Positions 1 to 9,668 are shown, counted from the stretch's first letter. The stretch: DNA of 29,133 bases from ZC4RG36 sp964652205 (GCA_964652205.1 CAZZAO010000069.1:1-29133), one strand, 5' to 3'. The notes: generated from the sequence alone by a model not told the origin. Made by a program: numbers and translations.

Positions 1-64
1 CATGACCTTTTATAGCCTGAGCTGCGATTTTGATGCCATTGCCCTGAGTCGGGGCTTGTCCGCC

Positions 65-93
65 TCAACAGCGCTCCCTCGACGTGTTATAAT
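65..93 (+). promoter_or_regulatory. Putative sigma-70 promoter of the ABC-F gene
   Basis: A perfect -10 hexamer TATAAT lies at 88-93. A weak -35 (TCAACA, 65-70, four of six matches) is 17 bases upstream. Transcription would start near base 100, giving a leader of about 26 bases that contains the GGATGGAG ribosome site (104-111). The -10 is clear and the -35 is weak. Confidence 0.5.
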
Positions 94-125
94 CGCCGAC
101 GCAGGATGGAGCAAATTCCCGAATT

Positions 126-2021
126 ATGTCCCTTTTGACCGGAACCAATCTCAGCAAGCTGTTTGGCCCTGAAGAAATCTTCAGCGGCGTCTCGGTTGAT
201 ATTCCGCACAAAGCGCGAATCGCGCTGGTCGGCCCGAATGGCGCGGGCAAGACGACGCTGCTCAACATCCTCATCGGCGAGGACCTGCCGAACAACGGCT
301 CGGTCAGCATGGCGCGCGGCACGCGGATCGGCTTTCTGCCGCAGCGACCAGAACTGGTCGGCGGCCACAGCCTCTGGGAAGAAGCCCTCGGCGCGTTCGC
401 TGAACTGCGGGTGACGGAAGCCGAGCTGTCCCGGCTCGAACACGCGATGGCTGACCCGGCGCAGCATGACGCAGCGCTTGCGGCTTATGGCCCGCTTCAG
501 GAACGCTTTGAGCTGGCGGGCGGCTACAGCTACGAGATTCGCGCTCGGATGGTGCTTCAGGGGATCGGCTTCGCGCCGGACGATTTTCAGATGCCGCTGG
601 AGAAGCTGTCGGGCGGCCAGCGGACGCGCGCGCTGCTGGCGCGCCTGCTGCTCGAAAACCCCGATTTGCTGGTGCTTGACGAGCCGACCAATCACCTCGA
701 CATCAACGCGATTGAGTGGCTGGAAAATTACCTCAACGACTTTCCCGGCGTGGTGCTGGTCGTCAGCCATGACCGTTATTTCATGGACGCCGTCGCTTCG
801 ACCGTCTGGGAACTGGATTTCGGGACGCTCGAAACTTATCGCGGTAACTACAGTCATTACGTCGATCAGCGCGAGGCCCGGCACGAGCGCCTGCTGAAAG
901 AGTACGAATCGCAGCAGCAGATGGTCGCTAAAGAGGAAGAATACATCCGCCGTAATCTGGCCGGGCAGAACACCAGACAGGCGCAGGGGCGGCGGACGCG
1001 GCTCGAACGGCTCAAGCGCGACGGGCTGATCGGTCGTCCCGGAACCCGGCGCGATTTCCACCTCAACATAGCCTCGACCGGGCGCAGCGGCGACCGCGTG
1101 CTGGCGACGAAAAACCTGCTCGTCGGCTACGCCGATGCGCCTGCGCCGCTGTTCGCCGCGCCCGATATCCTGCTGATGCGCGGCGAAGTCGCGGCGTTGA
1201 TCGGCCCGAACGGGGCGGGCAAAAGCACCTTCCTCAAGACGATTCTCGGCCAGCTTCCGCCGCTGGCCGGGGAAGCGAAGCTCGGCGCGTCGGTCGAGGT
1301 CGGCTATTTCGCGCAGGCGCATGAGCTGCTCGACCCGAAACGCAGCATCCTTGACGAGGTCATGTCGGTCAGGGAGAGCATGACTCCGGCGCAGGCGCGG
1401 ACGTACCTCGGCTCATTCCTGTTTAGCGGCGACGACGTATTTCGGCCCATCGGCACGCTGTCTGGCGGCGAGCGCGGGCGGGTAGCGCTGGCGAAGCTGG
1501 CGCTGGCCGGGGCTAATTTCCTGATGCTCGACGAGCCGACCAATCACCTCGACATCGCCAGTCAGGAAATTTTACAGACGGTGCTGGCCGGATTCGGCGG
1601 GACGATCCTGCTGGTCAGCCACGACCGCTATCTGGTCGATGCGCTGGCAACGCAAATCTGGGCGGTCAGCCCCGGCCAACTGACGGTTTTCAAGGGGACG
1701 TACAGAGAATATGCCGCTGCTCGTGACGCGCAGCCTGCTGCGCCGGATAAGGCCAGCGCCAACGGCGGGTCATCGCGCGGCGCGGCTCAACCGGCGCCCA
1801 AAAAGCACGGCCTGAATCCCTTTCAGCTTCAGAAAAAGGTCGCCGAACTGGAAGCGGCGATTGAGACGCTCGAAGGCCAGATTGAAGCCTTGAACAGCGC
1901 GATTGCCAGCGCCAGCAGTCAGGGGGACGCCGGGAAGGTCGCCGAACTGGGCGCTGCCTACACCCGCGCTGAAGCCGACCTGCACGCGGCGATGGAAGAA
2001 TGGGCGGCACTGGCGGACTGA
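126..2021 (+). CDS. ABC-F family ATP-binding protein (Uup/YdiF-like)
   Basis: A 631-residue soluble protein with two ABC ATPase domains and no membrane segments, the hallmark of the ABC-F family. These proteins act on ribosomes (translation factors, antibiotic protection). The first domain has Walker A GPNGAGKT at residues 36-43, signature LSGGQ near 161 and Walker B LLVLDEPTNHLD near 180. A charged linker (residues about 245-300) holds the helical interdomain region. The second domain has GPNGAGKST near 360, LSGGERGR near 445 and FLMLDEPTNHLD near 465. The last 65 or so residues are a predicted coiled coil rich in Glu, Ala and Lys, as in the C-terminal domain of Uup/YdiF. Both catalytic Glu residues are intact, so it is probably active. 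The ATG follows GGATGGAG by 14 bases, which is rather far. Family call is firm; the exact subfamily and any resistance role cannot be told from sequence alone. Confidence 0.95.
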   Translation: MSLLTGTNLSKLFGPEEIFSGVSVDIPHKARIALVGPNGAGKTTLLNILIGEDLPNNGSVSMARGTRIGFLPQRPELVGGHSLWEEALGAFAELRVTEAELSRLEHAMADPAQHDAALAAYGPLQERFELAGGYSYEIRARMVLQGIGFAPDDFQMPLEKLSGGQRTRALLARLLLENPDLLVLDEPTNHLDINAIEWLENYLNDFPGVVLVVSHDRYFMDAVASTVWELDFGTLETYRGNYSHYVDQREARHERLLKEYESQQQMVAKEEEYIRRNLAGQNTRQAQGRRTRLERLKRDGLIGRPGTRRDFHLNIASTGRSGDRVLATKNLLVGYADAPAPLFAAPDILLMRGEVAALIGPNGAGKSTFLKTILGQLPPLAGEAKLGASVEVGYFAQAHELLDPKRSILDEVMSVRESMTPAQARTYLGSFLFSGDDVFRPIGTLSGGERGRVALAKLALAGANFLMLDEPTNHLDIASQEILQTVLAGFGGTILLVSHDRYLVDALATQIWAVSPGQLTVFKGTYREYAAARDAQPAAPDKASANGGSSRGAAQPAPKKHGLNPFQLQKKVAELEAAIETLEGQIEALNSAIASASSQGDAGKVAELGAAYTRAEADLHAAMEEWAALAD

Positions 2022-2165
2022 CGAATGGGTTGAACTCACCCTGAAGGATCATGCTCGTCGGGCGCTATGCGGTCTGCCGCGTCAAAAATCTTATGGGGAA
2101 ATTGCGTTTCCTTCGCCGGGTCAGTGATTGACTTCCTGCGTGAAGGCTCAACGAGGAGCAGGTTC

Positions 2166-2969
2166 ATGCAGTACGTTGTTCTCATTTTGATCGGCACTGT
2201 CGCGGGGTTTGCTTCCGGCATGTTCGGCATCGGCGGCGGCGTCATCATCGTCCCGGCGCTGACGGTGCTGGTGGGGCTTCAACTGCTCCAGGCGACCGGC
2301 ACATCGCTGGCCGCCCAGCTTCTGCCGGTCGGCATTCTCGCCGTTCTCGCCTACTATCGCGCCGGACATTTACGCTGGCGGGTGGTTGTGCCGGTCGCGC
2401 TCGGCCTGTTGATTGGCGCAGTCGGGGGCGCTAATCTGGCTCTGAACCTGCCGACGGCGACGCTCAAGGGATTATACGGCATCTTCCTGATCTATATGAG
2501 CTGGCGCTTCATTGAGCCGCGCAAGCTGTTTCGGACGTACCAGAATCGCAGGACGCCTGCGCCTGAAGCGGCGCTGCAAGCCGAGCTGCACGCTTCGCCC
2601 GTTGTCCTGCTCGGCGTCGGGCTGATCGCCGGGGTCTGCTCCGGCATGTTCGGCATCGGCGGCGGCGTGGTGATCGTGCCGATTCTGATGGCGCTGCTGC
2701 ACTTCGATCAGAAAGTGGCCGTCGGCACGTCACTCGGCGCGCTGATGCTGCCGGTCAGCATCGGCGCGGTCGTCACCTACTTTCGCGCCGACCAGCTCGA
2801 TATTCTCGTGGCGGCGGCAGTCGCGGCGGGGATGGTGTTCGGCGCGTTCCTCGGCGCGAGGACGGCGCTCAGTTTGCCGACGGCGACGGTCAAGCGGATT
2901 TATGGTATCTTCCTGTTCTTTATTGGCCTGAATTTTCTGGCTCCGCTGCTTCAGACGCTCGCTCGCTAA
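2166..2969 (+). CDS. TSUP-family (TauE/SafE) sulfite/sulfonate-type permease
   Basis: A 267-residue integral membrane protein with about eight hydrophobic segments. Two internally repeated halves each begin with the same glycine motif: ASGMFGIGGGVIIVP near the N-terminus and CSGMFGIGGGVVIVP in the second half. This duplicated motif is characteristic of the TauE/SafE (TSUP) family, which exports or imports small sulfur-containing or organic anions. The reading frame is open to 2067, but the ATG at 2166 is preferred: it has a GAGGAG site seven bases upstream and starts directly with the first membrane helix (MQYVVLILIGTVAG). No neighbour points to a substrate, so sulfite, sulfonate or another anion cannot be distinguished. 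It lies 144 bases downstream of the ABC-F gene on the same strand; co-transcription is possible. Confidence 0.9.
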   Translation: MQYVVLILIGTVAGFASGMFGIGGGVIIVPALTVLVGLQLLQATGTSLAAQLLPVGILAVLAYYRAGHLRWRVVVPVALGLLIGAVGGANLALNLPTATLKGLYGIFLIYMSWRFIEPRKLFRTYQNRRTPAPEAALQAELHASPVVLLGVGLIAGVCSGMFGIGGGVVIVPILMALLHFDQKVAVGTSLGALMLPVSIGAVVTYFRADQLDILVAAAVAAGMVFGAFLGARTALSLPTATVKRIYGIFLFFIGLNFLAPLLQTLAR

Positions 2970-2975
2970 CGCGCG

Positions 2976-2981
2976 TATAAT
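2976..2981 (+). promoter_or_regulatory. Perfect -10 element before the proline dehydrogenase gene
   Basis: TATAAT lies seven bases after the TSUP stop codon, about 64 bases before the proline dehydrogenase start. No good -35 stands 16-18 bases upstream, so only the -10 is claimed. Confidence 0.4.
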
Positions 2982-3044
2982 GCGGGCTGTCCGCTAGCTG
3001 CTCGGCGTGAGCGCAGCGACCACCGCGAAGAAGGGGTGAGGGGA

Positions 3045-3968
<924 letters not shown>

Positions 3969-4069
3969 CGGGCTGATCGCGCATGGTGTCCAACCGGATA
4001 TGCCTCTGACCTTACAGGCCGAAGAGTCGATGCCCTGTCAGTAGACGCGCTGTCCGGTCAATTGATGGC

Positions 4070-5080
4070 TTACAGGTGCTCGCAGACCTGTTGGGTGAAC
4101 GCTTCGGTTGAAACCGCGCCTTCCGAGTAAATGTCGATGGTGTGGTCGCCTTCGCTCAGGGCGGCATAGACGGCCTGCTCGACGGCGGCGGCGGCTTCAT
4201 GGCGTAGCCAGTGATGGCGCAGCAGCATGGCGATGCTGAGGATCGCAGCCGTCGGGTTGGCGATCTGCATTCCGGCGATGTCGGGCGCGCTACCGTGAAC
4301 CGGCTCGGCAATCGCCACGCCGTCGCCGACGCTCAGCGAGGGCGCGAGGCCCAGACCGCCACCCCAGGCGGCGGCCATATCGCTGAGAATGTCGCCGTAG
4401 AGGTTCGATGTCAGGATCATATCGAAGCGCGTCGGGTCTTTGACCATCCAGTAAGCGGCGGTGTCAACCAGCAGTTCATCGGTGGCGATTTCCGGGTATT
4501 CCTGGGCGACTTCGAGCGCCACGCGGCGGAACAGCCCGTCTGACTGCTGAAGCACGTTGGCCTTGTGGACAATCGTGACTTTTCTGCGCCCCGCGCGCAG
4601 GGCCAGCTCATAGGTCTTGCGGGCGACGCGCTCGGTGGCGGAACGGGTGATGACCTTCTCGGCGATGCCGGTGCGGCCTTCGTCTTCGGTATGTTCATGA
4701 CCCACGTACAGGTCTTCGGTGTTTTCGCGGATGACGAGCAGATCGACGCCCGTCCTGGCCGTCGGCACGGGCAGATAGCGAGTCGGGCGCATGTTAGCGT
4801 AGGCCTGAAGCGCCCGGCGCAGCATGACAATCGGCGAGGAATAGCCCTCGACCGGATAAGAAGGAGACGCCGCCGCGCCGAATAACACCGCGCCGCAGGC
4901 GTGGGCCAGTTGAATGGTGGCTCCGGGAAGCGACGTCCCGTAATTCTCGAAGGTTTCCCAGCCCGCGTCAGCGCGCCTGACGGTGACTTCAGGCGCGACC
5001 CGGCGCAGGACTTCGACTGCTGCCGGGATGACTTCGCGGCCTATTCCATCGCCCTCGATCACACATAAATCCAGAGACAC
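4070..5080 (-). CDS. NAD-type beta-decarboxylating dehydrogenase (homoisocitrate / isocitrate / isopropylmalate family)
   Basis: A 336-residue enzyme of the 3-isopropylmalate/isocitrate dehydrogenase family, which oxidises and decarboxylates 2-hydroxy-3-carboxylic acids using a divalent metal. Visible motifs are EGDGIGREV near the N-terminus, YANMRPTRYLP, VIRENTEDLYVGHE, the Lys-bearing VHKANVLQ, the metal-binding LTSNLYGDILSDMAA, and the cofactor loop EPVHGSAPDIAG followed by ANPTAAILS. The Asp of the cofactor loop points to NAD rather than NADP. The substrate-loop segment SSPIVMLRR lacks the SxNxxLR pattern of classical isocitrate dehydrogenases; from memory the overall pattern is nearer bacterial homoisocitrate dehydrogenase or archaeal AksF. 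No leuCD or aconitase-like partner is adjacent, so the substrate is unresolved. The start is GTG 5080 with GAGGGAGG (5086-5093) five bases upstream, a strong ribosome site. Confidence 0.85.
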   Translation of the reverse strand: MSLDLCVIEGDGIGREVIPAAVEVLRRVAPEVTVRRADAGWETFENYGTSLPGATIQLAHACGAVLFGAAASPSYPVEGYSSPIVMLRRALQAYANMRPTRYLPVPTARTGVDLLVIRENTEDLYVGHEHTEDEGRTGIAEKVITRSATERVARKTYELALRAGRRKVTIVHKANVLQQSDGLFRRVALEVAQEYPEIATDELLVDTAAYWMVKDPTRFDMILTSNLYGDILSDMAAAWGGGLGLAPSLSVGDGVAIAEPVHGSAPDIAGMQIANPTAAILSIAMLLRHHWLRHEAAAAVEQAVYAALSEGDHTIDIYSEGAVSTEAFTQQVCEHL

Positions 5081-5093
5081 AGCAGCCTCCCTC

Positions 5094-5400
5094 GTCGCCG
5101 ACCTGAAACGAGTGTCCTGTTAGACAGCAAAGGGCCACCGCGCAGGAGCGGGAGCCGGGCAGCGGAAATTTAGTCGGGCAAAGGGCTTTATTTCGGAAGA
5201 ACCACTTTTGACGACCACAGGCGCGTGGGGGTAAAGGCCGCAGCAGGATGCAGAAACCAGCCTCATTAATATTGTGTCACGTTTCAAGGGCTTTGTCGAG
5301 TTTCGGCCTCGATGGGAATCGCCGAGCAGTCGTCAGGTCAAGACGGCCCGAATGCGTTAGAATCAGCGCGGTTGGCGGCTCGCACCAGAAAGCCTGATCC
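5094..5400. other. Intergenic region between divergent genes
   Basis: About 300 bases between the divergent dehydrogenase and membrane-protein genes, so promoters for both should lie here. I see no confident -35/-10 pair; TAGAAT at 5358-5363 could serve the plus-strand gene. An AT-rich patch with ATTAATATTGTG sits near 5265-5276. No ORF, tRNA or riboswitch was recognised. Confidence 0.4.
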
Positions 5401-6729
5401 ATGACTGAGCCTCGTCACGGCATCTCGCCGTGGTTCATCGCCCTCATTGCGGTCTATCTGCTGCTCGGCGTGGGCTTTGCGCTGCGCACGCCCGCCTGGC
5501 AGGCCCCTGATGAGCCTGCCCATTACAACTATATCGCTCAGGTCGAGGCTAACGGCTGCTGCCCGATCTTAGAGAGTGGCGACTGGAATCTTGCTTACAT
5601 CAACCAACTGACGACCGCTCGCTTTGCGCCGGACACGCTGGCCGACCTGCATACGCTGCAATACGAGGATCATCAGCCGCCGCTGTACTACCTGATCGCC
5701 GCGCCAGTTTTTGCCCTGACGGGCGGCAGCCTGATCGCCATCCGCCTGCTCTCGGTCATCATCGGCGCGGGAGTCGTGATCTGTGCCTACGGCGTCGCCC
5801 TGGCGATGCTGCCGATGCGCCCATTCGTCGCTCTCGGCGCGGCAGCATTCGTCGCCTTTTTGCCTCAGCATCTGGCGGTGCTCTCGGCTGCCGATAACGA
5901 CGGCCTCGCCGAACTGATCGTCGGGCTGACGCTGCTGGCGACCGTCCTGTATCTCAAAGGGGGCGCGGTTCGTCCGTGGCATCTGGGGCTGCTCGTCGGG
6001 CTGGGGCTGCTGACGAAGATCAGCACCCTGTTTCTGGCCGGGCTAGTGCCGCTGGCGCTGCTCATCAGCGCCTATCAACCCGGCAGGCGCTACCGGTTGC
6101 CTGTCCGGGCGATTGTCGAGTTCGCGCTGCCAGCGCTGGCGCTGGGGGCGATCTGGTGGGCGCGCGACATCAGCGTTTATGGCTTTCCCGACCTCTTCGG
6201 CCTCGGACGGCATAATCAGGTCGTCGCCGACCAGCCGCGCACTGCCGACCTGATCGCGCAGATTGGTTGGGGAAATTATCTGAGCCGCGCCGTCAATGAT
6301 ACCTTCCACAGCTTCTGGGGCCAGTTTGGCTGGATGGCGCTGCCGCTCCCCGGCTGGACGTACACGCTGATCCTCGCCCTGATCGCGGTCGTCATCATCG
6401 GGCTGGTCATCGACCGGATCGTGCCGCTGGCCGACGAAGGCTCGCCGCCGCCGGGGCAGCGCGCGGCGTGGGCGCTGCTGTTCCTGACCGTGATTCTCGG
6501 CGTGGCGCAGTTCGCTTACTACAACACCGAATTCTGGCAGTTTCAGGGGCGCTATCTGTTTCCGGCGCTGATTCCGCTCGGCCTGTGGATGGCAACTGGC
6601 ATCGACGGCTGGCGGCGGCTGCTGCCGGGCTGGCGGCTGGCTGGCTGGCTGCCGGTCGTCGTCCTCGGTCTGCTGCCGTTACTCGACGTCTATCTGCTCT
6701 GGCGTGTCATTCCGCTGCTCGCCCCCTGA
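5401..6729 (+). CDS. Polytopic membrane protein, GT-C glycosyltransferase-like (DUF2142-like)
   Basis: A 442-residue protein with 10 or more hydrophobic segments. After the first membrane helix comes a long extracytoplasmic loop beginning with PAWQAPDEPAHYNYI and continuing to YEDHQPPLYYLIAAPVF. The acidic pair in PDEP within the first loop and the xHQPPLYY motif are typical of GT-C-fold transferases and DUF2142 membrane proteins, which move sugars from polyprenyl-phosphate donors at the outer face of the membrane. The C-terminal part has further helices and YYNTEFWQFQGRYLFP, a motif also seen in DUF2142-like proteins. No clear Shine-Dalgarno sequence precedes ATG 5401. rdgB starts 16 bases after the stop codon, suggesting co-transcription although no functional link is obvious. 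Donor and acceptor are unknown. Confidence 0.8.
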   Translation: MTEPRHGISPWFIALIAVYLLLGVGFALRTPAWQAPDEPAHYNYIAQVEANGCCPILESGDWNLAYINQLTTARFAPDTLADLHTLQYEDHQPPLYYLIAAPVFALTGGSLIAIRLLSVIIGAGVVICAYGVALAMLPMRPFVALGAAAFVAFLPQHLAVLSAADNDGLAELIVGLTLLATVLYLKGGAVRPWHLGLLVGLGLLTKISTLFLAGLVPLALLISAYQPGRRYRLPVRAIVEFALPALALGAIWWARDISVYGFPDLFGLGRHNQVVADQPRTADLIAQIGWGNYLSRAVNDTFHSFWGQFGWMALPLPGWTYTLILALIAVVIIGLVIDRIVPLADEGSPPPGQRAAWALLFLTVILGVAQFAYYNTEFWQFQGRYLFPALIPLGLWMATGIDGWRRLLPGWRLAGWLPVVVLGLLPLLDVYLLWRVIPLLAP

Positions 6730-6745
6730 CCTCACGAGGCATGAG

Positions 6746-7363
6746 ATGGATCTGCTCATTGGAACCAGCAATCGCGGCAAAGTTGCGGAGTATCAAATCC
6801 TGCTCAAGGGCGTTCTGATCCGACTTCTCAGCCTGAAGGACGTCGGACTTGAGTCGCTGGAGGTCGGCGAAACCGCCGATACTTATGAGGGTAACGCCAT
6901 GCTCAAGGCGCGGGCTTACGCTCAGGCCAGCGGCCTCTATGCGCTGGCCGACGACAGCGGCGTCGAAGTCAGGGCGCTCAACGGACGACCGGGCCTGTTC
7001 TCCGCGCGTTACGCCGGGCCGGGCGCGACCGAAGCTGACCGCTACCGTAAGCTGCTCGGCGAGCTGGTCGATGTGCCGGACGATCAGCGCGGCGCGCGTT
7101 TCGTCTGCGTCATTGCCGTCGCCGACCCGACGACTCTGAGCGTGACGACCGCATCCGGCATCGTCGAGGGACGGATCGCCCGTGAGCCGAGCGGGGCAGG
7201 CGGCTTCGGCTACGATCCGGTCTTTATCCCCGATGGCTACGAGGTTTCGGTCAGCGCGCTGCCGCCGGAAGTCAAGCATGAAATCAGCCACCGAGGCCGC
7301 GCTGCCCGCGCGATTCTGCCGATCCTCGCAGGGCTGGCCCGCGAGGCCGACCGCTCGCTATAA
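6746..7363 (+). CDS. rdgB: XTP/dITP pyrophosphatase (RdgB/HAM1 family)
   Basis: A 205-residue house-cleaning nucleotidase that hydrolyses XTP, ITP and dITP to the monophosphates and so keeps deaminated purines out of DNA and RNA. Family motifs in order are GTSNRGKVAEYQ at the N-terminus (the GTxNxxKxxE phosphate-binding motif), ALADDSGVEVRALNGRPG (catalytic Asp residues), SARYAG, GAGGFGYDPVFIPDGY, and SHRGRAARA close to the C-terminus. The length is normal. The frame is open upstream to 6704, overlapping the previous gene, but ATG 6746 is preferred: CGAGG (6735-6739) lies six bases upstream and the conserved motif begins four codons later. It is probably transcribed with the membrane protein ahead of it; a ten-pair hairpin follows the stop codon directly. 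Confidence 0.95.
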   Translation: MDLLIGTSNRGKVAEYQILLKGVLIRLLSLKDVGLESLEVGETADTYEGNAMLKARAYAQASGLYALADDSGVEVRALNGRPGLFSARYAGPGATEADRYRKLLGELVDVPDDQRGARFVCVIAVADPTTLSVTTASGIVEGRIAREPSGAGGFGYDPVFIPDGYEVSVSALPPEVKHEISHRGRAARAILPILAGLAREADRSL

Positions 7364-7393
7364 AAACTGCCGCGATGGCTTACCCATCGCGGC
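7361..7393 (-). terminator. Hairpin terminator, U-tract on the minus strand
   Basis: Perfect ten-base-pair stem GCCGCGATGG (7369-7378) with CCATCGCGGC (7384-7393) and loop CTTAC. On the minus strand it is followed by AGTTTTTATAG, a good U-tract, so it can end leftward transcription from the SH3/beta-propeller gene. On the plus strand it directly follows the rdgB stop codon but has no U-run, so termination there would be weaker. Confidence 0.65.
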
Positions 7394-7429
7394 GATCTTC
7401 GTAGCAGAATAGACTGGCTTCTCAGGTTT

Positions 7430-7640
7430 GCTCCCCTCTCCCGTAGGGGGCGAGGAGTGAACGATGTCCGGTTGGTGAATTCTGCGGTTCACCGAGCGCG
7501 TAAGATCGAAAAATGCAGTTCTGTCCAACCGTTTCCCCCTCTCCGTTTACGGGGACGGAGCGTGCCGAGCGTTGTTTGCTCGGCAGGAGCCGGAGGCCGC
7601 GTAGGTCAGGGGGAGGGGTCGGATTGGCGGGTGAAGCCTC
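7430..7640. repeat. Intergenic palindromic repeat cluster (CCCCTCTCCC type)
   Basis: Non-coding stretch with several short inverted repeats: CCCCT...AGGGG within CTCCCCTCTCCCGTAGGGGG near 7431; CCCCCTCTCCGTTTACGGGG near 7544; and GCCGAGC...GCTCGGC near 7564-7584. The stretch from about 7544 to 7618 is bounded by inverted CCCCCTC and GAGGGG-like ends. The CTCCCCTCTCCC word recurs in the tandem repeat at 17812-18000, so these look like members of a dispersed repeat family that produces spurious short ORFs. It is not a coding gene. Confidence 0.6.
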
Positions 7641-7670
7641 TTAAGTTGGCGCTTATGGGATGAGAGAAAC

Positions 7671-9668
7671 CTATCCCTCAGCCGTCGGCGTGACAGCGGC
7701 GTTGACGGGGGCCACGTCGCCCTTGAAGGCGGCCTCGTTGATCGCGGCCTTCGCCAGATCCGCGCTGACCTGCTGCGCGGCAGCATTCGGCAGCGCGAGG
7801 CGATAGAACTCAATCGGGAAGTAGGCCAGCAGATCGCTCTGCGCGGCCTGCGGCGTGATGACGCCCTTGTTGAGCGCGTCAACGTAACGGTCAGCGTTGG
7901 GGATGCTGCTGAAGAACAGCGCCTGATTGTCGGGCGTGACGAACAGCCGACCGATGGCATAGGCCGCCGCGCTGTAAATCTGCGTGTCGGTCGTCGCGGC
8001 CAGGTCAACGCGGTGGATGCCGACGCTGCGGCGGTTCAGGCCGATATTGCTGCCGTTGCTGACGATGGATGAGTCGGAGCCGGGGATCATCGGCCCGGCG
8101 TCGATGGTGGTGTAGTAGATTGCGCCATCCGGCCCCCACGTGACCTGATCGGGCGATGACGCGGCGGCAATCGGCGTCGGCTGGAGCGTTTGCAGATCGA
8201 CGACCGTCAGCACGCCGTTAATCGGCGTCTGCGGGTCAGCGACGACCCCGACGACCTTCGTCCCATCGGGCGAAACCGAGACGCGGCTCAGGTTGGCCGC
8301 GACGTCGCTCGACTGGCCGTTGGTCAGGTTGAGCAGCGCCGTGCCGAAGCCGTTGCAGCTTTTGGTGTAGAGGATGCCATAGGGCGTCATCGTCAGGATG
8401 TGGTGATGGCCTTCGTAACCAGCCTCGCTGCTGTACTGCCAGTCACCGGGGAAGGACGAACCGCCGCCGCAGCCGACGCCGAAATTGACCGTAGCAATCG
8501 CCGCTGCCGCGCCGCTGCCGCTCACCGGCTGAGTGAACAACTGCACGACGTCGCTGGCGGGGCCGCTGCTGGTCGGCGTCGGCGCGCTGGTATTCTTCTT
8601 GCCGTACAACACCTGAGCGCTGTCCGCAGTGAACGAGATCGGAAGCTGGCTGTAAATGTCGCTTGACAACTCGACCGGCGTGCTGCCCGCGCGGTCGGTT
8701 ACGAACAGGTGCGCGACATAATTGGCATCGTAGACGGTATAGGCGAGATGCTGCCCATCGGGACTCCATGCCGCCTGATCGAGCGTCAGGCCGTTGGCGC
8801 TGCTGACGTCGGTCAGGCTGGCGTAGGCCGTCGGAATGCCGCTGTCGTCGAGGTTGTAGAGCGTGATGAGCCGGTTGGTCACGCCAGCCAGCGCCGCACT
8901 GACTGCCGCAGGCGCCGATGGCTGTCCCGGCGTTGGGGCAGTCGTGGGGGCTGCCGTTGTCGCGGCGACGGTGGCAGCAGTGGTGGCGGTGGCTGTGCCG
9001 CTGGCGTTGACCGGCTCTAGATAGTACAGATTGGAGGGTTCGCCTTCAGCCGTCCAGCCAGTCGTGCCGTTATAGACCACCTGCCACCAGACGTAAGTCT
9101 GTCCGCAGGCTGGCCCGCCGATGACGTCGAACGCCCGACCGGGCTGGATCAGCGTGAGCTGTTCAGCGTCGGTGCTCGGCGCGCTGCGGAGCCGATTCGG
9201 GGCCGGGTTATTGGCGATGACGCGCGCCTGTGTGTTGACCTTGAGGCGCGGCAGCAGATACCCGGCAAAGTTGGCCGGGCAGCCCGCCGCAGCGGTGCTG
9301 GTCGGCGCGTTAGGGATGTTCAGCAGTCCGGCGTCGCAGGCGACGATAATGCTGGCGTCGGCTGAGACGCGATAATCGTAGCTGTGTCCGTTATATTCGA
9401 GCACGAAACGATAGGCGGTGATGCCCGACGCCGTCGGCTGGCCGGACGCCAGCGTGCAGCCGAGCGCCGTGTCGGTGTAGACATTCTGCTGGAAGCTCCA
9501 GCTTGTCAGATTCGACAGGCCGACCGTCGTGCCGAGCTTGCCGCTCAGGTCAGCCAGCGCGTTGGCGAGCTGCGGCGGCGGCGCAGGCGGCGTATCCTGC
9601 GCGTAAGCTGCTGTCGCGCCGATCAGCAGTAAGAGGATGAGGAACCGTGCGGCCCATTTGTGGTTCAT
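7671..9668 (-). CDS. Secreted protein with bacterial SH3-like domain and C-terminal beta-propeller (PD40/TolB-like)
   Basis: A 665-residue exported protein. The N-terminus MNHKWAARFLILLLLIGATAAYAQ is a clear Sec signal peptide with an AYA cleavage site. Residues about 30-115 form a small domain with paired Cys residues and a W...D...LGC...YDYRVSADAS pattern of a type common in Chloroflexota secreted proteins (from memory). An SH3-like region follows (residues about 150-230): RVIANNPAPNRLRSAPS...LIQPGRAFDVIGGP...WWQVVYNGTTGWTAEGE. A Thr/Ala/Pro-rich linker (about 230-265) leads to a beta-propeller-like part with PD40-type strands such as AAWSPDGQHLAYTVYD and VSVSPDGTKVVGVV. The likely place of action is the cell surface or envelope; ligand unknown. 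The frame opens at 9716, but ATG 9668 with AAGGAAAG upstream starts exactly at the signal peptide. Confidence 0.85.
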   Translation of the reverse strand: MNHKWAARFLILLLLIGATAAYAQDTPPAPPPQLANALADLSGKLGTTVGLSNLTSWSFQQNVYTDTALGCTLASGQPTASGITAYRFVLEYNGHSYDYRVSADASIIVACDAGLLNIPNAPTSTAAAGCPANFAGYLLPRLKVNTQARVIANNPAPNRLRSAPSTDAEQLTLIQPGRAFDVIGGPACGQTYVWWQVVYNGTTGWTAEGEPSNLYYLEPVNASGTATATTAATVAATTAAPTTAPTPGQPSAPAAVSAALAGVTNRLITLYNLDDSGIPTAYASLTDVSSANGLTLDQAAWSPDGQHLAYTVYDANYVAHLFVTDRAGSTPVELSSDIYSQLPISFTADSAQVLYGKKNTSAPTPTSSGPASDVVQLFTQPVSGSGAAAAIATVNFGVGCGGGSSFPGDWQYSSEAGYEGHHHILTMTPYGILYTKSCNGFGTALLNLTNGQSSDVAANLSRVSVSPDGTKVVGVVADPQTPINGVLTVVDLQTLQPTPIAAASSPDQVTWGPDGAIYYTTIDAGPMIPGSDSSIVSNGSNIGLNRRSVGIHRVDLAATTDTQIYSAAAYAIGRLFVTPDNQALFFSSIPNADRYVDALNKGVITPQAAQSDLLAYFPIEFYRLALPNAAAQQVSADLAKAAINEAAFKGDVAPVNAAVTPTAEG

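Noticed and set aside
87..1322. Long open reading frame antisense to the ABC-F gene
   Set aside because: The plus-strand frame carries complete ABC-F motifs; the antisense frame is Arg-rich and low in recognisable structure, a GC-rich codon shadow.
5095..5140. AGGG...ACCGCG resembling a T-box antiterminator motif
   Set aside because: The word is AGGGCCACCGCG, lacking the UGGN part, is not followed by a terminator, and the downstream plus-strand gene is not a tRNA- or amino-acid-related gene.
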